From: Eucalyptus grandis
Taxonomy: Eukaryota > Streptophyta > Magnoliopsida > Myrtales > Myrtaceae
Direction of reading: 5' to 3'
Assembly (NCBI RefSeq): GCF_016545825.1
Contig: NC_052615.1
Coordinates: 34,559,516-34,623,515, forward strand
DNA length: 64,000 nt
Shown: one piece after another, positions 47,351 to 58,537 of the stretch
Position numbering within the stretch: position 1 is the stretch's first letter
Layout of the letters: every line of letters begins with the position of its first letter
Notes under the pieces: generated by a model
Database searches by the model: none
What the model was told of the DNA's origin: nothing
Seen by the model: the letters and a program-made list of their open reading frames with translations, nothing else
Position numbers and translations under genes: made by a program

Positions 47351-50300
47351 ATGGAGGAGGACGGCCGCGCGCTGGGCCCGTACGCGACGGCGGACGAGGA
47401 GGAGGTGGAGAAGGAGGTCTCGCCGGAGGAGAACCGGTACTGCTGCTACAGGCGGCGGGAGCTGAGCTGGTGGTCGCCGTGGTACCCGCGGAGGCGGATG
47501 ATCTGCGGCCCGCCCTTGCTTCTCCCGGCGCCCCCCGTCCCCGAGATCGTGCCTTCTGGAGTGGTGCGTCGCTCGAGTTCATATTTAGAAATTCGTTTTT
47601 CCTGTCATTTTTTCGGAGCGAGAGTTCGTTAGGATCTGCGAGGTTCATTTCTGGAGCTCGAGTTTAATGCTGCGATTTGGTTTTCCTTTTTGCGTCGGAG
47701 TTGCTGCAGGGCGCAGGGCTTACTAATTTGGGGTTCACGTGCTTCTTGAATGCGGTAATGCAATGTCTCACTCATACTGTGCCGCTCGTCCAAGCGATCC
47801 GCGGCTTCAACCATGCCGATCTGTGCGATCGTAAGTTTTTATGGTCCGGTTCGTTTACTGCTCGATGCAGTGAATTCGTAATTCGTTTGAGTGGCCACTG
47901 AGCGATTGCGGTTTTGGAGTTTTCAGGAGGCAAAGAGGGCTTCTGTGTCCTGTGCGTGCTGCGCAACCACATCGAACTCTGCATATCTTCTTCCGGCAGG
48001 ATAGTTTCTCCATTCAAATTAGTCCACAATCTGAACAGTATCCTTTCCCTCCCACTGCGTAGATGCTGCTTCCGTGTTTCTACTACTTTATATATTGCTG
48101 ATGATATATGGAAGGATATGTGGCCAGATCAATTGAATATTTAAAGACGTGGACTGCTTTATGCATAGCTCTCACTAATCTCAACATTCAAATTTGATCT
48201 TGTCTCTTCTTTTTATAAACAAGATAGTAAAAACTCTTTGTACCCCTGGCATTTAGCATATTTTGTCGCTGTGAATTTGGAACTGAGTCAAGGACAGCTA
48301 CCACTTTCCACAGTGGAAAGCTTAGCATTAATGAATCGTGGTACTGTGATTCTTGACTCGAGAGCACCAGATATATCTTCTGATTTTCAGAGGTATCAAC
48401 AGGAAGATGCTCATGAGTTCCAACAGGCCTTGTTGGATAGACTCGAAAGGTGCTGTTTAGATTCAAAAGCAGAGGATGAAGTGTCTGCAAGAAGCAATAT
48501 TGTGGATCAGGTTTTTGGCGGTCGTCTCGTAAGCAAAGTATGGACAGGAATTTGATCTTTATTGTCATTTTTCCTTTCATCCTGAATGTGGTCTTGTTTT
48601 AGTTTGGTTGGTGACTCTGCACAATACTGTGTCTGCTACAGCTACAATGCTGCAGTTGTGGACACTGCTCCTACACTTACGAGCCCCTTATTGACCTGAG
48701 TCTGGAGATTGAACATGTGGCCAACCTTTCGGCTGCTCTGGAATCTTTCACTAATGTAGAGAAGATCGAAGATCCTGAGACAAAGTTCAGATGTTCAAAC
48801 TGCAATCAAGAAGTGTCGATGGAGAAGCAGCTTCTGCTGGATGAGGAACCCTCAGTTGCTGTATTCCATTTGAAGCGATTCAAGAGTGATGGTTTCAATG
48901 TTGAGAAGATAGATAAGCATGTGGATTTTCCTTTAGAGCTTGACCTGCAGCCTTACACTGGTGGCAGTCGGATTCATAATGTGAGTATTGATTGACTATT
49001 CATGCTGACAAATTTTGTTAGCTAGGGTTTTGGTTGTCAGTTCTACTTAGTCCTTTTCCACTAACAAGTTCTGGTATTTTGGGTTTTACCTGAAGCGATG
49101 TCTTATACACGTCGGTTGAGTTTCATCATTAGGCCTGTTAACTTTATGGAGGGTATACTTGACGTGATTTCTTACACATGTCAGTTGAGTTTCATCATTA
49201 AGCCCGTTAACTTTGTGGATGGATGGGTATGTTTAATAAGGACAGGATTTTTAGAGACCTTGCATGACTTTGTAACATGTTGACTGGTTTGTGGACTTTT
49301 GCATTGCTCTCACCTTGATTGTCAAGAGATGCTGATGGATGGTACATTCATGAGCATGACTTTCTTTTGGGTGTTTTTTGACAAATATATGTTATGCTAT
49401 AGATAAGGCTTTCCAACTTCCAAGTATAAACCTTCAATTCTCTTGCTTACCATCTTTCTCTGCAATAGGTGGGAATCAAGTATCAACTCTATGCTGTTGT
49501 GGTGCATATCGGAATTTCGCCCACTTCTGGGCATTATTTTAGCTTTGTTAGGTCTTCTCCTGGGACATGGCATAGGTTTGATGACGCTGAGGTACTTCAT
49601 CATTCTCTTCGTAAATTTAGTTTTGCTAACATTTGCTTCTTATATCCGTGATTCATTTTTATTTTTGGCTTTAAGTAGTATTAACTGTGAACTTTGCCAA
49701 TCTGCTGCATTCACTATAACCCAACTAGGGACAAAAAAGCAGATGTTCCTTTGGTCAAAATTGGCCTTTGTTTTTCACTGTTTGGAGAGAGTCGTACACT
49801 TCCTTAATTAATTAAATACAAAAAGGTCATGCAATCTTTTGCAGGTCCAGAAGGTCCAGGAGGATCTTGTGTTAGCTCAGGATGCCTACCTTCTATTTTA
49901 CACAAAGCAGGGCACACCTTGGTTTTCTAGTTTGATGGAGGCACAGAAACCAAATTTAAATCCAGACTTGTCTGATGCATCACCCACATCGGTGTTGGAT
50001 AATCTGGATGTGCCTTGCACTTCATCCCCTGGCATGGCTGATATTGACAAGCCCATATTTTGTGAACCTTCTCATGTTTCCATTGAAGGTGCCCCCACAT
50101 ATCCTGGAAATGGTTCTGGGAATAATAGCCTTGGCGAAGTTACAGGTGGTGCCATAGTAGCCAAGTCATTCGATCATGACTTGGGGGAAAATGAGGTGGT
50201 TAATGACTCCAGAGATGACATAGAGGCTCCTTTGAGTTCTGATGAGCGTAATTGTCACGGTGAAACTTCATTTAGTGGGAGGGGAGAATCCACAACCTCC

Positions 50301-50825
50301 TTTTGTGGGAACATCTGTGAGCCTGAAAGTCAGGGTTTGGTGAACAATGATGTTTTTCGTCCTCTGACACCCGTTCGATCTCCATCTCCCAGTCCCGCAT
50401 CTCCAGATACTTATGCCAGGAAATTGTCAGGTAAGGGATGGTTGTTTTTTCAACAAACTGCAGCAGATACGAATAATTTGCTTCAATAAACTGCAGCGCA
50501 CGATCATCTGATTGATTCATTGTTTTCAGGAGAAAGTGATGGAAATTCGCATCTTCTGAAACCACATCGGGTGACTTGTAAACAACAATTGAGTAAAGCT
50601 TTGGACGATCCAAAGCGAAGGGAAGCTATTCGGTACATAAGGCAAATGCCTTCTTCAAGGGGTCTTAGATTGTACCAGGCTGTGCTGGGTCCGCAAAGTC
50701 CTGGCGTTTCGAAAAAGAAGATGGACAGAAGAAGAATGAGAGCATCTCCATGTAAGAGGACTAGCCCTCCAAGTGCTCGCCCCAGGTCTAGTCATGTGCA
50801 CTCCGTGGCCGCTCGAACTCGTTGA
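47351..50825 (+). CDS. Ubiquitin carboxyl-terminal hydrolase, UBP20/21-like (8 exons)
   Basis: Cysteine protease (USP family, C19) that removes ubiquitin from proteins. Exons: 47351-47563, 47710-47830, 47927-48037, 48371-48537, 48642-48980, 49469-49591, 49845-50430, 50530-50825; all GT/AG, frame open throughout, 651 residues. The Cys box GLTNLGFTCFLNAVMQC has catalytic C82 and oxyanion Asn N77. The usual 'GNTC' is 'GFTC' here. QQEDAHEFQQ, a C-rich zinc module (LQCCSCGHC, FRCSNC) and the His box (GISPTSGHYFSFV, H339; WHRFDDAE, D355/356) follow. The C-terminal third is Ser/Asn-rich and ends basic (VHSVAARTR). The start is uncertain: in-frame codons upstream are acidic and family-like, but a TAG at 47204 blocks the ATG at 47177. 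The last exon is the source of the downstream triplication. Confidence 0.92.
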
Positions 50826-51615
50826 TAGCTTGGGTTGGGGAATTGACTGTGAGCTCTCTGACTTTGAAGGTGATGCCAAGTGGGCAAGGACCAAGTTTTC
50901 TTATTGTTCTATGGTTATATGTTCTTTTTTGTTATGGAGACAGTAGGTTGCTCTATTTGGCATCTTATGTATATGCTAACTGCTGCATTGGAAAACCAAA
51001 GTAGTTCAAAGTTTCATTTTGTCCCTTTTCTTCAGTTGGATATCACGAAGAGTTCTTATAGTTAATAATGGCGAGAATAACAAAAGCATTAGATGCTGAA
51101 TTTGGTCGAGTGCATTGATCGTGTGATTCCTTGAGCAGTGTAATGCTGGCGAACGAGGCTCGTGCCCTTGTTTGTCCTGCCGAAAACAACTTCAGGTGCT
51201 AAATCGCAAGCATCGCGTGGATGCAAGTGCTGTGCACATGTGTAGTCCTGCGGTCTTGCGATTATATTGATGGCAAAAACCAACAACTAAAACTCGTGCC
51301 TTCCTGGCAAAATTGCCATTTGCATATCAAAACCGGGAACTAAAACGAAGCTGCATACCTGTTGGAGCAGCTTATCGAACAGGTAAAACGAAGAGGGAAA
51401 CTAGGGGGAGCTAATAAAAAAGGAATTTAAGTTCTTCATCCAACGTAAACACGAAATGAGATTACACCTCCATGACTAGCAAGTACATCTTGCCTCGATA
51501 CAATAGATTAATAAATTGACCAACCCTCTTCTTCATCGAATCAATCTTATTTTTGTAATTTATATGGCAAGAAAAGGCCTCCCTCTTCGCATGCAATAAC
51601 CTTGTGAAAGCATCC
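50826..51615. other. UBP 3' UTR and the UBP-GRP1 gap
   Basis: The UBP stop is at 50825; its 3' UTR runs to perhaps ~51060. The GRP copy-1 3' UTR runs leftward from 51616. The two genes are convergent (tail to tail). Nothing else is seen. Confidence 0.5.
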
Positions 51616-52335
51616 TCAAGGAATGTAGCCGCCGCCTTCCCCACTACCAGCACCACCGCCATAAGCTGCTCCACCACCACCGTAGGCCCCTCCACCACCT
51701 CCGCCACAGCCACCTCCAACGCCTCCAACGTGTCCACCACCAGCTCCTCCTCCGCTGCCATATCCACCACCAGATGCTCCTCCAGCATACCCTGCTCCCC
51801 CTCCTGCACTCCCGCCACCACCTCCATATCCACCAGCGCCGGCTCCTCCAGCACCGTAGCCGCCGCCGGCACCACCTCCTTCTCCGCCTCCATAACCGGC
51901 ACCTCCAGCGCCGGATCCACCACCTCCTCCACCGCCACTTCCACCTCCGCCTCCTCCAGCATAACCACCTGCACCGTATCCAGCACCACCTCCTTCGCCA
52001 CCCCCACTTCCATATCCTGCGCCCTTCGCGCCTCCTGCACCGTAAGCATTTCCACCACCGCTACCCACCAATGCCACCACCTTGTCCTCCACCAGCTCCT
52101 CCATAGCCTCCGCCACCACCCTCTCCACTGCCACCACTGCTCGCATATCCCGTCATGCCACCTGTAGCTCCATAACCGCCGCCTCCCCCACTCCACCTCC
52201 ACCACTATAACCAACAACAACAGGAACGTGTCCCACCGTCTCAGGAAGAGTAAGAAGAGCTGTTCTGGCGGAACTTATGCCCACACCAGACACTAGCACA
52301 AACAAGGCAATGCAATAGAATTCGTCGGTAGCCAT
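51616..52335 (-). pseudogene. Glycine-rich protein, copy 1 (frameshifted)
   Basis: First of three tandem GRP genes. The ATG at 52335 opens a signal peptide (MATDEFYCIALFVLVSGVG) and the mature start (ARTALLTLPETVGHVPVVVG). At about 52196, where copies 2 and 3 have 'ggatctgggg' type sequence, copy 1 has one base fewer, which shifts the frame and gives a TGA at 52153-52155. A second change near 52070 restores the frame, so the remaining Gly-rich tail (GYGAGG repeats to the end GGGYIP) is intact but unreachable. A promoter TATAAATA is retained (52392-52400). Probably non-functional. Confidence 0.88.
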
Positions 52336-52391
52336 GGGAATGTGTGTTCAAATCCCACAAAATTGAGTTCACAATGCAAGAATCGGGGAGG

Positions 52392-52400
52392 TATTTATAA
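52392..52400 (-). promoter_or_regulatory. TATA box, GRP copy 1
   Basis: On the minus strand reads TATAAATA, about 57 bases before the start codon. Position matches the boxes of copies 2 and 3. Confidence 0.65.
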
Positions 52401-54097
52401 GCAAATCGATGGGGTCCAAAAGCGCGTTTTCACTGTGTAAAAGAGTGGTTGAAGTATATGGAAAAGAGAAGCCCCACAGAACAACGGGTGGTCCAATACA
52501 AAGAGAGACTCAAGTATCATTTCACTCTTTGCACACTCTGCTACTAGAAAACCGAATGCTCAGTGTGGTTTTGCTGTCTCCCCTATTGGATTGTTATGAT
52601 AGATACCATGATGTACATGGACTGTTTTATCCATTCAAGTTTATGGTGTAAGCAAGTGTTAAATTACCTTATCCTTCACAAATATTTACGAGCCATCTTT
52701 AGATAGGATGGATATCTGACAAGGAATAATCCCTTTTCACACTTGTGGCTGAGAACACACCACAATGCGTGCATGTCTTAGAGTTTGTATATGTACGAGG
52801 GTTGATGGTGTGCAATGACAATCAGCTAATACTGAAGAGTCTTGAGCACTTCTTGTATGATTGAATCTGCTGCATGTGGTTTGATAATGCATTATATGCT
52901 CTCTTAAGGGTTTCACAGATGAACTTCAAGAGGAGATGATGATTGAGGGTAGCGTACTGTCCAGTGCTATAGTCTTTCAAAGTATTCATATATCTTTCTT
53001 CTATATTAAAACCAAACTTGAATGAATCGTGAAAAAGTCTACGTTTTGAAACCTATGTTTGTTAATGATTCTGGAAGGAAGTTTTAAACCTTGCTAGTTA
53101 ACTTTGTTCTCTTAAGCTGAATTGCAATCATCAGACCTACACTGATGGCATAGAAGAAAATGTAAATCTCACACGTCGAGTAATGTCAGCAGTACAGCAA
53201 GTTGCCTGCTTAATTTTTTTCGAATCACATGATGGATACTTGCATTGTTTAAATGATAATTTATGCACAGGATTTGTGGATTCTGAAGTGGACCACATGG
53301 ACTTGTAACACTAATCAATGTAGAGAATAAATATAGGAATTTTGTGCTGATCACAAACCAATTCAGAAATCAGGATAGCTGATAATCGGAACATGGTTTT
53401 CATATGAGAGTCCTTTGCTTGTTATTGTAGCATAAGATCTGTCTCCATAAGATCTGTCTCCATTAGCTCATGTAATCACATGTATAATTGCTTGTTTCAT
53501 ATTAGACCAGTGCAATGATTTGAGATTCGGCATTCTCGCTGCTTCTCAGTCACTGTTTTGGGAAATACAATGAGATCAACAGAAGTCAAATGGCATAAAC
53601 CTATCTATGCAAAAATGCATCCACCATTCCTCCAATTCTATTGTGTTTGGGGAAAAGTTGTTTGATTCAAAATAATGGATGATACCAAAAAATAGATATG
53701 CATAATTAAAAGTTGGAAACCATAGTACGTCTATGTATATGAAAAGGATGCAAATTGCATGGCTGGATGAATCTAGTATGAAGTTGATCCGCTATTCCTG
53801 TAGTGCTATTGTGATTCAGGCAAAAACAGTTGATTAAGTCAAACTAATGGATGATACTGAAAAAATAATTCAAACAAATTTGACAGGAACCATGAACGTG
53901 TTCATCAAGGCAACAAGTTTTAGCCCTCCTATGTGGCAATTCGGTAAGCCTTCCGTGTGATACAATCAATTAGTGTTCTCAAGTATGATTGTGCCATCCA
54001 ACCAAGCATCTATCTTGTAACAACTTTATCTGATATAGAGGCATAGCATACAAAAGCAGTTGCAAAATGATATTATTCTCTACAGCAACAGTGCATC
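52401..54097. other. Spacer of unit 1; no gene seen
   Basis: Homologous to the spacers of units 2 and 3. Contains a partial duplication 'cataagatctgtctc' (about 53430-53462). No coding frame is conserved among the three units. Confidence 0.5.
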
Positions 54098-54360
54098 CAT
54101 GTAAGTGGACTAACTCTGCGAGTGCTTGCCCCAGGTCTAGTCATGTGCACTCCGTTGCAGCTCGGACATGTTGATAGCTTGGGTTGGGGAATTTTGTCTG
54201 AGAGCTCTCTGCTGGACTTTTAAGCGGATGCCAAGTGTGCAAGGACCATCATCTCTTATTGTTCTTGGAACTTGACTTTATGTTCTTTTTGTTATGGAGA
54301 CAGTAGGTTGCTCTATTTGGCATCTTACGTATATGCTAACTGCTGCATTGGAAAACCAAA
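54098..54360 (+). pseudogene. UBP 3'-end fragment in unit 2
   Basis: Copies part of UBP exon 8 and 3' UTR: 'gccccaggtctagtcatgtgc' region, the stop region 'gttgatagcttgggttgggg', and 'ggagacagtaggttgctcta'. The coding part is too short to be functional and has substitutions. No upstream UBP exons. Confidence 0.9.
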
Positions 54361-55060
54361 GTTATTGAAGTTTCAAGCTGAGAAAAAGAACTTGCCCGTC
54401 CCTTTTCTATAGTTGAATATCATGAAGAGATCTCAGTTCAAGAAGGTGAATTAACCAAAGCTTTAGATCCTGCATTTAATCGACTGCATTGATGGTGTAA
54501 ATCCTAAAGTGGTACCACTGGCGGATGAAGCTCGTGCCCTTGTTTGTCCTGCTGAAAGCAACTAAATTGCAGGCATCACCTCAACGCAAGTGCTGCACAA
54601 TTACTTAGGTCAGTCATTCAGAATTTTTCATTAAGGATGGAATTGATGGAAGGAACTGAGAATAAGCTCGTGCCCAACTGGCAATATTGCGATTTGAATA
54701 TCATTCTTTGACTTCTTATTTTTTGGATGGTCTTGGTTTCATTTGCCACGGAAAGGCCACAGAAATGTAAATGCTGCATAAAGGTCCTGACCATTCTTGA
54801 ACTGAAGCCTTTTGGAGTGTAGCTTGTTGTATAAGTGAAAGAAGATGGCAAAATACGGAGAGCTAATAAAAAGAAATTTAAGTTCTTCATTCAACTTAAA
54901 CGAGAAATGAAATACACATCCCTGATTAGCAGATACATTTTGCCACGATACAATAGATTAATAAGTTCTCTTCTTAACCAAATTAATCTTATTTTTCCGG
55001 TTGCATATTTGGCAAGAAAAGGCTTCTCTCTTAGCATGCAATGACCTTGTGAAAGCATCC

Positions 55061-55813
55061 TCAAGGAATGTAGCCACCACCATGGCCGCCACCTTCCCCA
55101 CCACCAGCACCACTGCCATAAGCTGCTCCACCGCCACCATAGGCCCCTCCACCACCTCCACCAGAGCCAGTGCCACCACCTCCAGCGTGTCCACCACCAG
55201 CTGCACCCCCACCAGCTCCTCCTCCACTGCCATATCCACCACCAGATGCTCCTCCAGCATAACCTGCTCCCCCTCCTCCTCCACTCCCTCCACCACCTCC
55301 ATATCCACCAGCACCGGCTCCTCCAGCACCATAGCCGCCGCCGGCACCACCTCCTTCTCCGCCTCCATAACCAGCACCTCCAGCGCTGGATCCACCACCT
55401 CCTCCACCGCCACTTCCACCTCCACCTCCTCCAGCATAACCACCTGCACCATATCCGGCACCACCTCCTTCACCACCCCCACTTCCATATCCTGCACCTT
55501 GTGCGCCTCCTGCACCATAAGCAGCTCCACTGCCGCTACCGCCACCGCCACCGCCACCATATCCTTCAGCAGCTCCTCCATAGCCTGCACCACCACCCTT
55601 TCCACTGCCACCACCACTTGCATATCCCGTCACACCACCTACAGCTCCATAACCACCGCCTCCCCCAGATCCACCTCCACCACCATAACCAACAACAACA
55701 GGAACATGTCCCACTGTCTCAGGAAGAGTAAGAAGAGCTCTTCTGGCAGAACTTAAGCCTAAAACAGACACTAGCACAAACAAGGCAATGCAATAGAATT
55801 TGTGGGCAGCCAT
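55061..55813 (-). CDS. Secreted glycine-rich protein, copy 2 (250 aa)
   Basis: Probable cell-wall GRP. Begins MAAHKFYCIALFVLVSVLG (hydrophobic signal peptide) with likely cleavage in the SSARRALL region, followed by LPETVGHVPVVVGYGGG. The remaining ~200 residues are Gly-dominated, with repeats of GYGAGG, GGGGSGGGG and YAGGASGGGYGSGGG, ending GGHGGGYIP. There are no zinc-finger or RNA-binding motifs, so a structural role is inferred. The ATG at 55813 was chosen because the upstream in-frame codons (to 55897) are not shared by copies 1 and 3. A TATA box lies 57 bases upstream. Frame is intact. Confidence 0.92.
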   Translation of the reverse strand: MAAHKFYCIALFVLVSVLGLSSARRALLTLPETVGHVPVVVGYGGGGGSGGGGGYGAVGGVTGYASGGGSGKGGGAGYGGAAEGYGGGGGGGSGSGAAYGAGGAQGAGYGSGGGEGGGAGYGAGGYAGGGGGGSGGGGGGGSSAGGAGYGGGEGGGAGGGYGAGGAGAGGYGGGGGSGGGGGAGYAGGASGGGYGSGGGAGGGAAGGGHAGGGGTGSGGGGGGAYGGGGAAYGSGAGGGEGGGHGGGYIP

Positions 55814-55869
55814 GGGAATGTGTGTTGAAATCCCACAACCTTGAGTTTGAAGTGCAAGAACTGGGCAGG

Positions 55870-55878
55870 TATATATAA
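55870..55878 (-). promoter_or_regulatory. TATA box, GRP copy 2
   Basis: TATATATA on the minus strand, ~57 bases before the ATG at 55813. The same box and spacing occur in copy 3. Confidence 0.65.
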
Positions 55879-57590
55879 GCATACCGATGGGGTCCAATAG
55901 CGCGTTTTCACTGTTTCAAAAAGTGGTTGAAGCACATGGAAAAGAGAAGCCCCACAGACCAATGGGTGGTCCAATACAGAGAAGACTCAAGTATTATTTC
56001 ACTCTTTGCACGCTCTGCTAGTAGAAGACCTATTGCTCAGTGTGCTTTTGCTGTCACCCATAATGGATCGTCATGATATGTACCATGATGTACATGCACT
56101 GTTTTGTCCATTTAAGTTTATGGTGTAAGCAAGTGTTAAATTACCTTATCCTTCATAAAGATTTGTGAACGATCTTTAGGTAGGATGGATATCTGACAAG
56201 GAATAATCCCTTTTCACACCTGTGGCTGAAAGCACACCACAATGTGTGCATGTATCGAAGTTTGTATATGTACGAAGGCTGATGGAGTGCAATGACACAA
56301 TCAGCTAATACTGAAGAGATTCTGAACACTTCTTGTATGATTGAATCTACTGTATGTGGTTTCATAATGCATTATATGCTCTCTTCACAAGTTCACACAC
56401 GAACTTCAAGAGGAGATGATCAAGGGGAGCATACTGTCCAGAGCAATAGTCTTTCAAACTATTCATGTATCTTTCTTCTGTTCTAAAACCAAATTTGAGT
56501 GGATCTTGAAAAAGTCTATGTTTCAAAACCTACGTTTGTTAATGATTCTGGAAGGAAGTTTTAAACCTTGCTAATTAACTTTGTTCTCTTAAGTTGAATT
56601 GCAATCATTAGACCTACACTAATGGCATAGAAGAAGACATATCTCACACATCGTGTCATCAGTTCATCAGCTCTTCAGTAATGTCAGCGATACAGCAAGT
56701 TGGCCACTTAATGTTTTTCGAATCCCATGATGGATGCTTTGCATTGTTTAAATGATTATTTATGCACAGGATTTATGGATTCTGAAGTGGGCTTTGTAAC
56801 ACTAATTAATGTAGAGGATAAATACATGAATTTTGTGCTGATCGCAAACCTACTCAGAAATCAAGATAGCTTTGATCAGAATTTGGTTTTCATGTGAGAG
56901 TCCTTTTCTTTTTATTGTAGCACAAGATTTGTCTCTATTAGCTCATTTGTTACATGAATAATGGCTTGTTTCGTATTAGACTGGTGCAATGATTTGAGAT
57001 TGGCATTCTTGCTGATTCTCAGTCACTGTTTCGAAAAATACAATGAGATCAACAGAAATCAAATGGCATAAACTTATCTACATGAAAAGATGCAAAAATG
57101 TGTCCACCATTCCTTCAAGCCCATTGTGTTAGGAAACGTTGTTTTGTTCAAGATAATGAATGATCTGAAAAATAAATCAGCATAATGGAAAGTTGGAAAC
57201 CATAGTATTTCTATGTATATGGAAAGGATGCAAATTGCATGGCTGGATGAATCCAGTATGAAGCTGATTCACTGTTCCTGTAATTCTATTGTGATTCAAG
57301 AAAAGACAGTTATTTAAGTCAAACTAATGGATGATACTGATAAATAAATCAGATTAATGGAAAGATGGGAATCAGGAAGTTGTAAGTTTTGATTCATCAA
57401 GGCAATGAGTTTAAACCCTCCAATGTGGCCATTAGGTCAGCTTCCATGTGATGCAATTAATTAGCGTTCTCAAGTGTGATTATTCCATTTAACCGAGCAT
57501 TTGTCTTAGTAACAACGTTAAGCTGATATAGAGGCATAGCATATTTAAACAGTTGCAAAATGATATCATTCTCAACAGCAACAGTGCATC
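55879..57590. other. Spacer of unit 2; no gene seen
   Basis: Homologous to the unit 1 and 3 spacers. No conserved ORF. The shared GRP upstream sequence just right of the TATA box is the likely promoter. Confidence 0.5.
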
Positions 57591-57850
57591 CTTGTAAGAG
57601 GACTAGCCCTCCTAGTGCTCGCCACTGGTCTCGTCATGTGCACTCCTCTGTTGCAGCTTGGACTCATTGATAGCTTGGGTTGGGAAATTTGGCCAAGCGG
57701 GCTAGGACCATCTTCTCTTATCGTTCTTGGGAACTTGATTTGATGTTCTTTTTCTTATGGAGACGGCAGGTTGCTCTATATGGCATCTTATGTATATGCT
57801 AACTCTCGCATTGGAAAACCAAAGTAATTCAAGTTTCAAACTGCGAAAAA
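57591..57850 (+). pseudogene. UBP 3'-end fragment in unit 3
   Basis: Truncated copy of UBP exon 8 and 3' UTR ('ggactagccctcctagtgct', then 'gatagcttgggttgggaaat'). It has deletions relative to the parental copy. No start codon or upstream exons, so it is a non-coding relic. Confidence 0.88.
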
Positions 57851-58537
57851 GAACTTACCTGTCCCTTTTCTTCTGTCAGATTTCAAGAAGAGTTCTTTGT
57901 TTATGATGGAGAGAATAACGAAAGCATTAGATGCTGAATCTGATCAACTGCATTAATGGTGTGGATCCTACACGGCTACTGCTGGCAGATGAAGCCCATG
58001 CCCTTGTTTGTCCTGCTGAAAGCAGCTTCAGGTATCAAATTGCAAGCATCATCTCAATGCAAGTGCTGCGCAATTACTGGGGCCAATGATTCGGAATTTC
58101 TTATTGAGGATTGAGTTGATAGTAGAAAGCAAGAAAAGTTTGTCCACAACTGGCAACATTGCAATTTGAATATCACTATATTGACTTTTAATTTTTCGGA
58201 TAGTCTTGGTTTCATTTGCCGCGCAAAGGTCTTAGGTTTGCAAATGCTGCTTAAAGGTCCTGATCTTTTCTAGAACAGAAGCCTTTTGGAGTAGCTTGTT
58301 GTGTAGGTGAGAAAAAGGCAAACTAGCGAGAGCTAATAAAGAGACTTTTAAGTTCTTCATTCAACTTAAACACGAAAGGAAACACACATCCATGATTAGC
58401 AGATACATCTTGCCTCGATACAGAAGATTAATAAATTGACCAGCCTCTTCTTAACCATATTAATCTTATTTTTGCAGTTATTTATTTGGCAAGAAAAGGC
58501 TTTCCTCTTGGCATGCAATGACCTTGTCAAAGCATCC

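Larger units (their letters stand above)
50749..54097. repeat. Tandem triplication, unit 1 (3349 bp)
   Basis: Starts inside UBP exon 8 at CATGTA and contains the UBP 3' end plus GRP copy 1 on the opposite strand. The spacer between about 52336 and 54097 aligns throughout with the spacers of units 2 and 3 (for example 'gtgtgaacttcaagaggaga'-type and 'ttctggaaggaagttttaaa' segments). Unit edges are placed by the CATGTA match. Confidence 0.9.
54098..57590. repeat. Tandem triplication, unit 2 (3493 bp)
   Basis: Begins with a truncated copy of UBP exon 8 and 3' UTR at CATGTA (54098). GRP copy 2 is within it. It ends where unit 3 begins (57591). Junction sequence is 'cagtgcatccatgtaag'. Confidence 0.9.

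Noticed and set aside
46959..47465. 168-codon Arg/Pro-rich frame upstream of UBP (ATG 46959)
   Set aside because: It is GC-rich low complexity, out of frame with UBP exon 1, and has no domain; more likely 5' UTR.
51462..52220. Long open frames rich in Val/Glu or Ser/Thr overlapping each GRP gene (also 54958-55756 and 58396-59146)
   Set aside because: They are shadows of the GGN codon repeats on the same or opposite strand; they lack a signal peptide and are not conserved as frames apart from the GRP reading.
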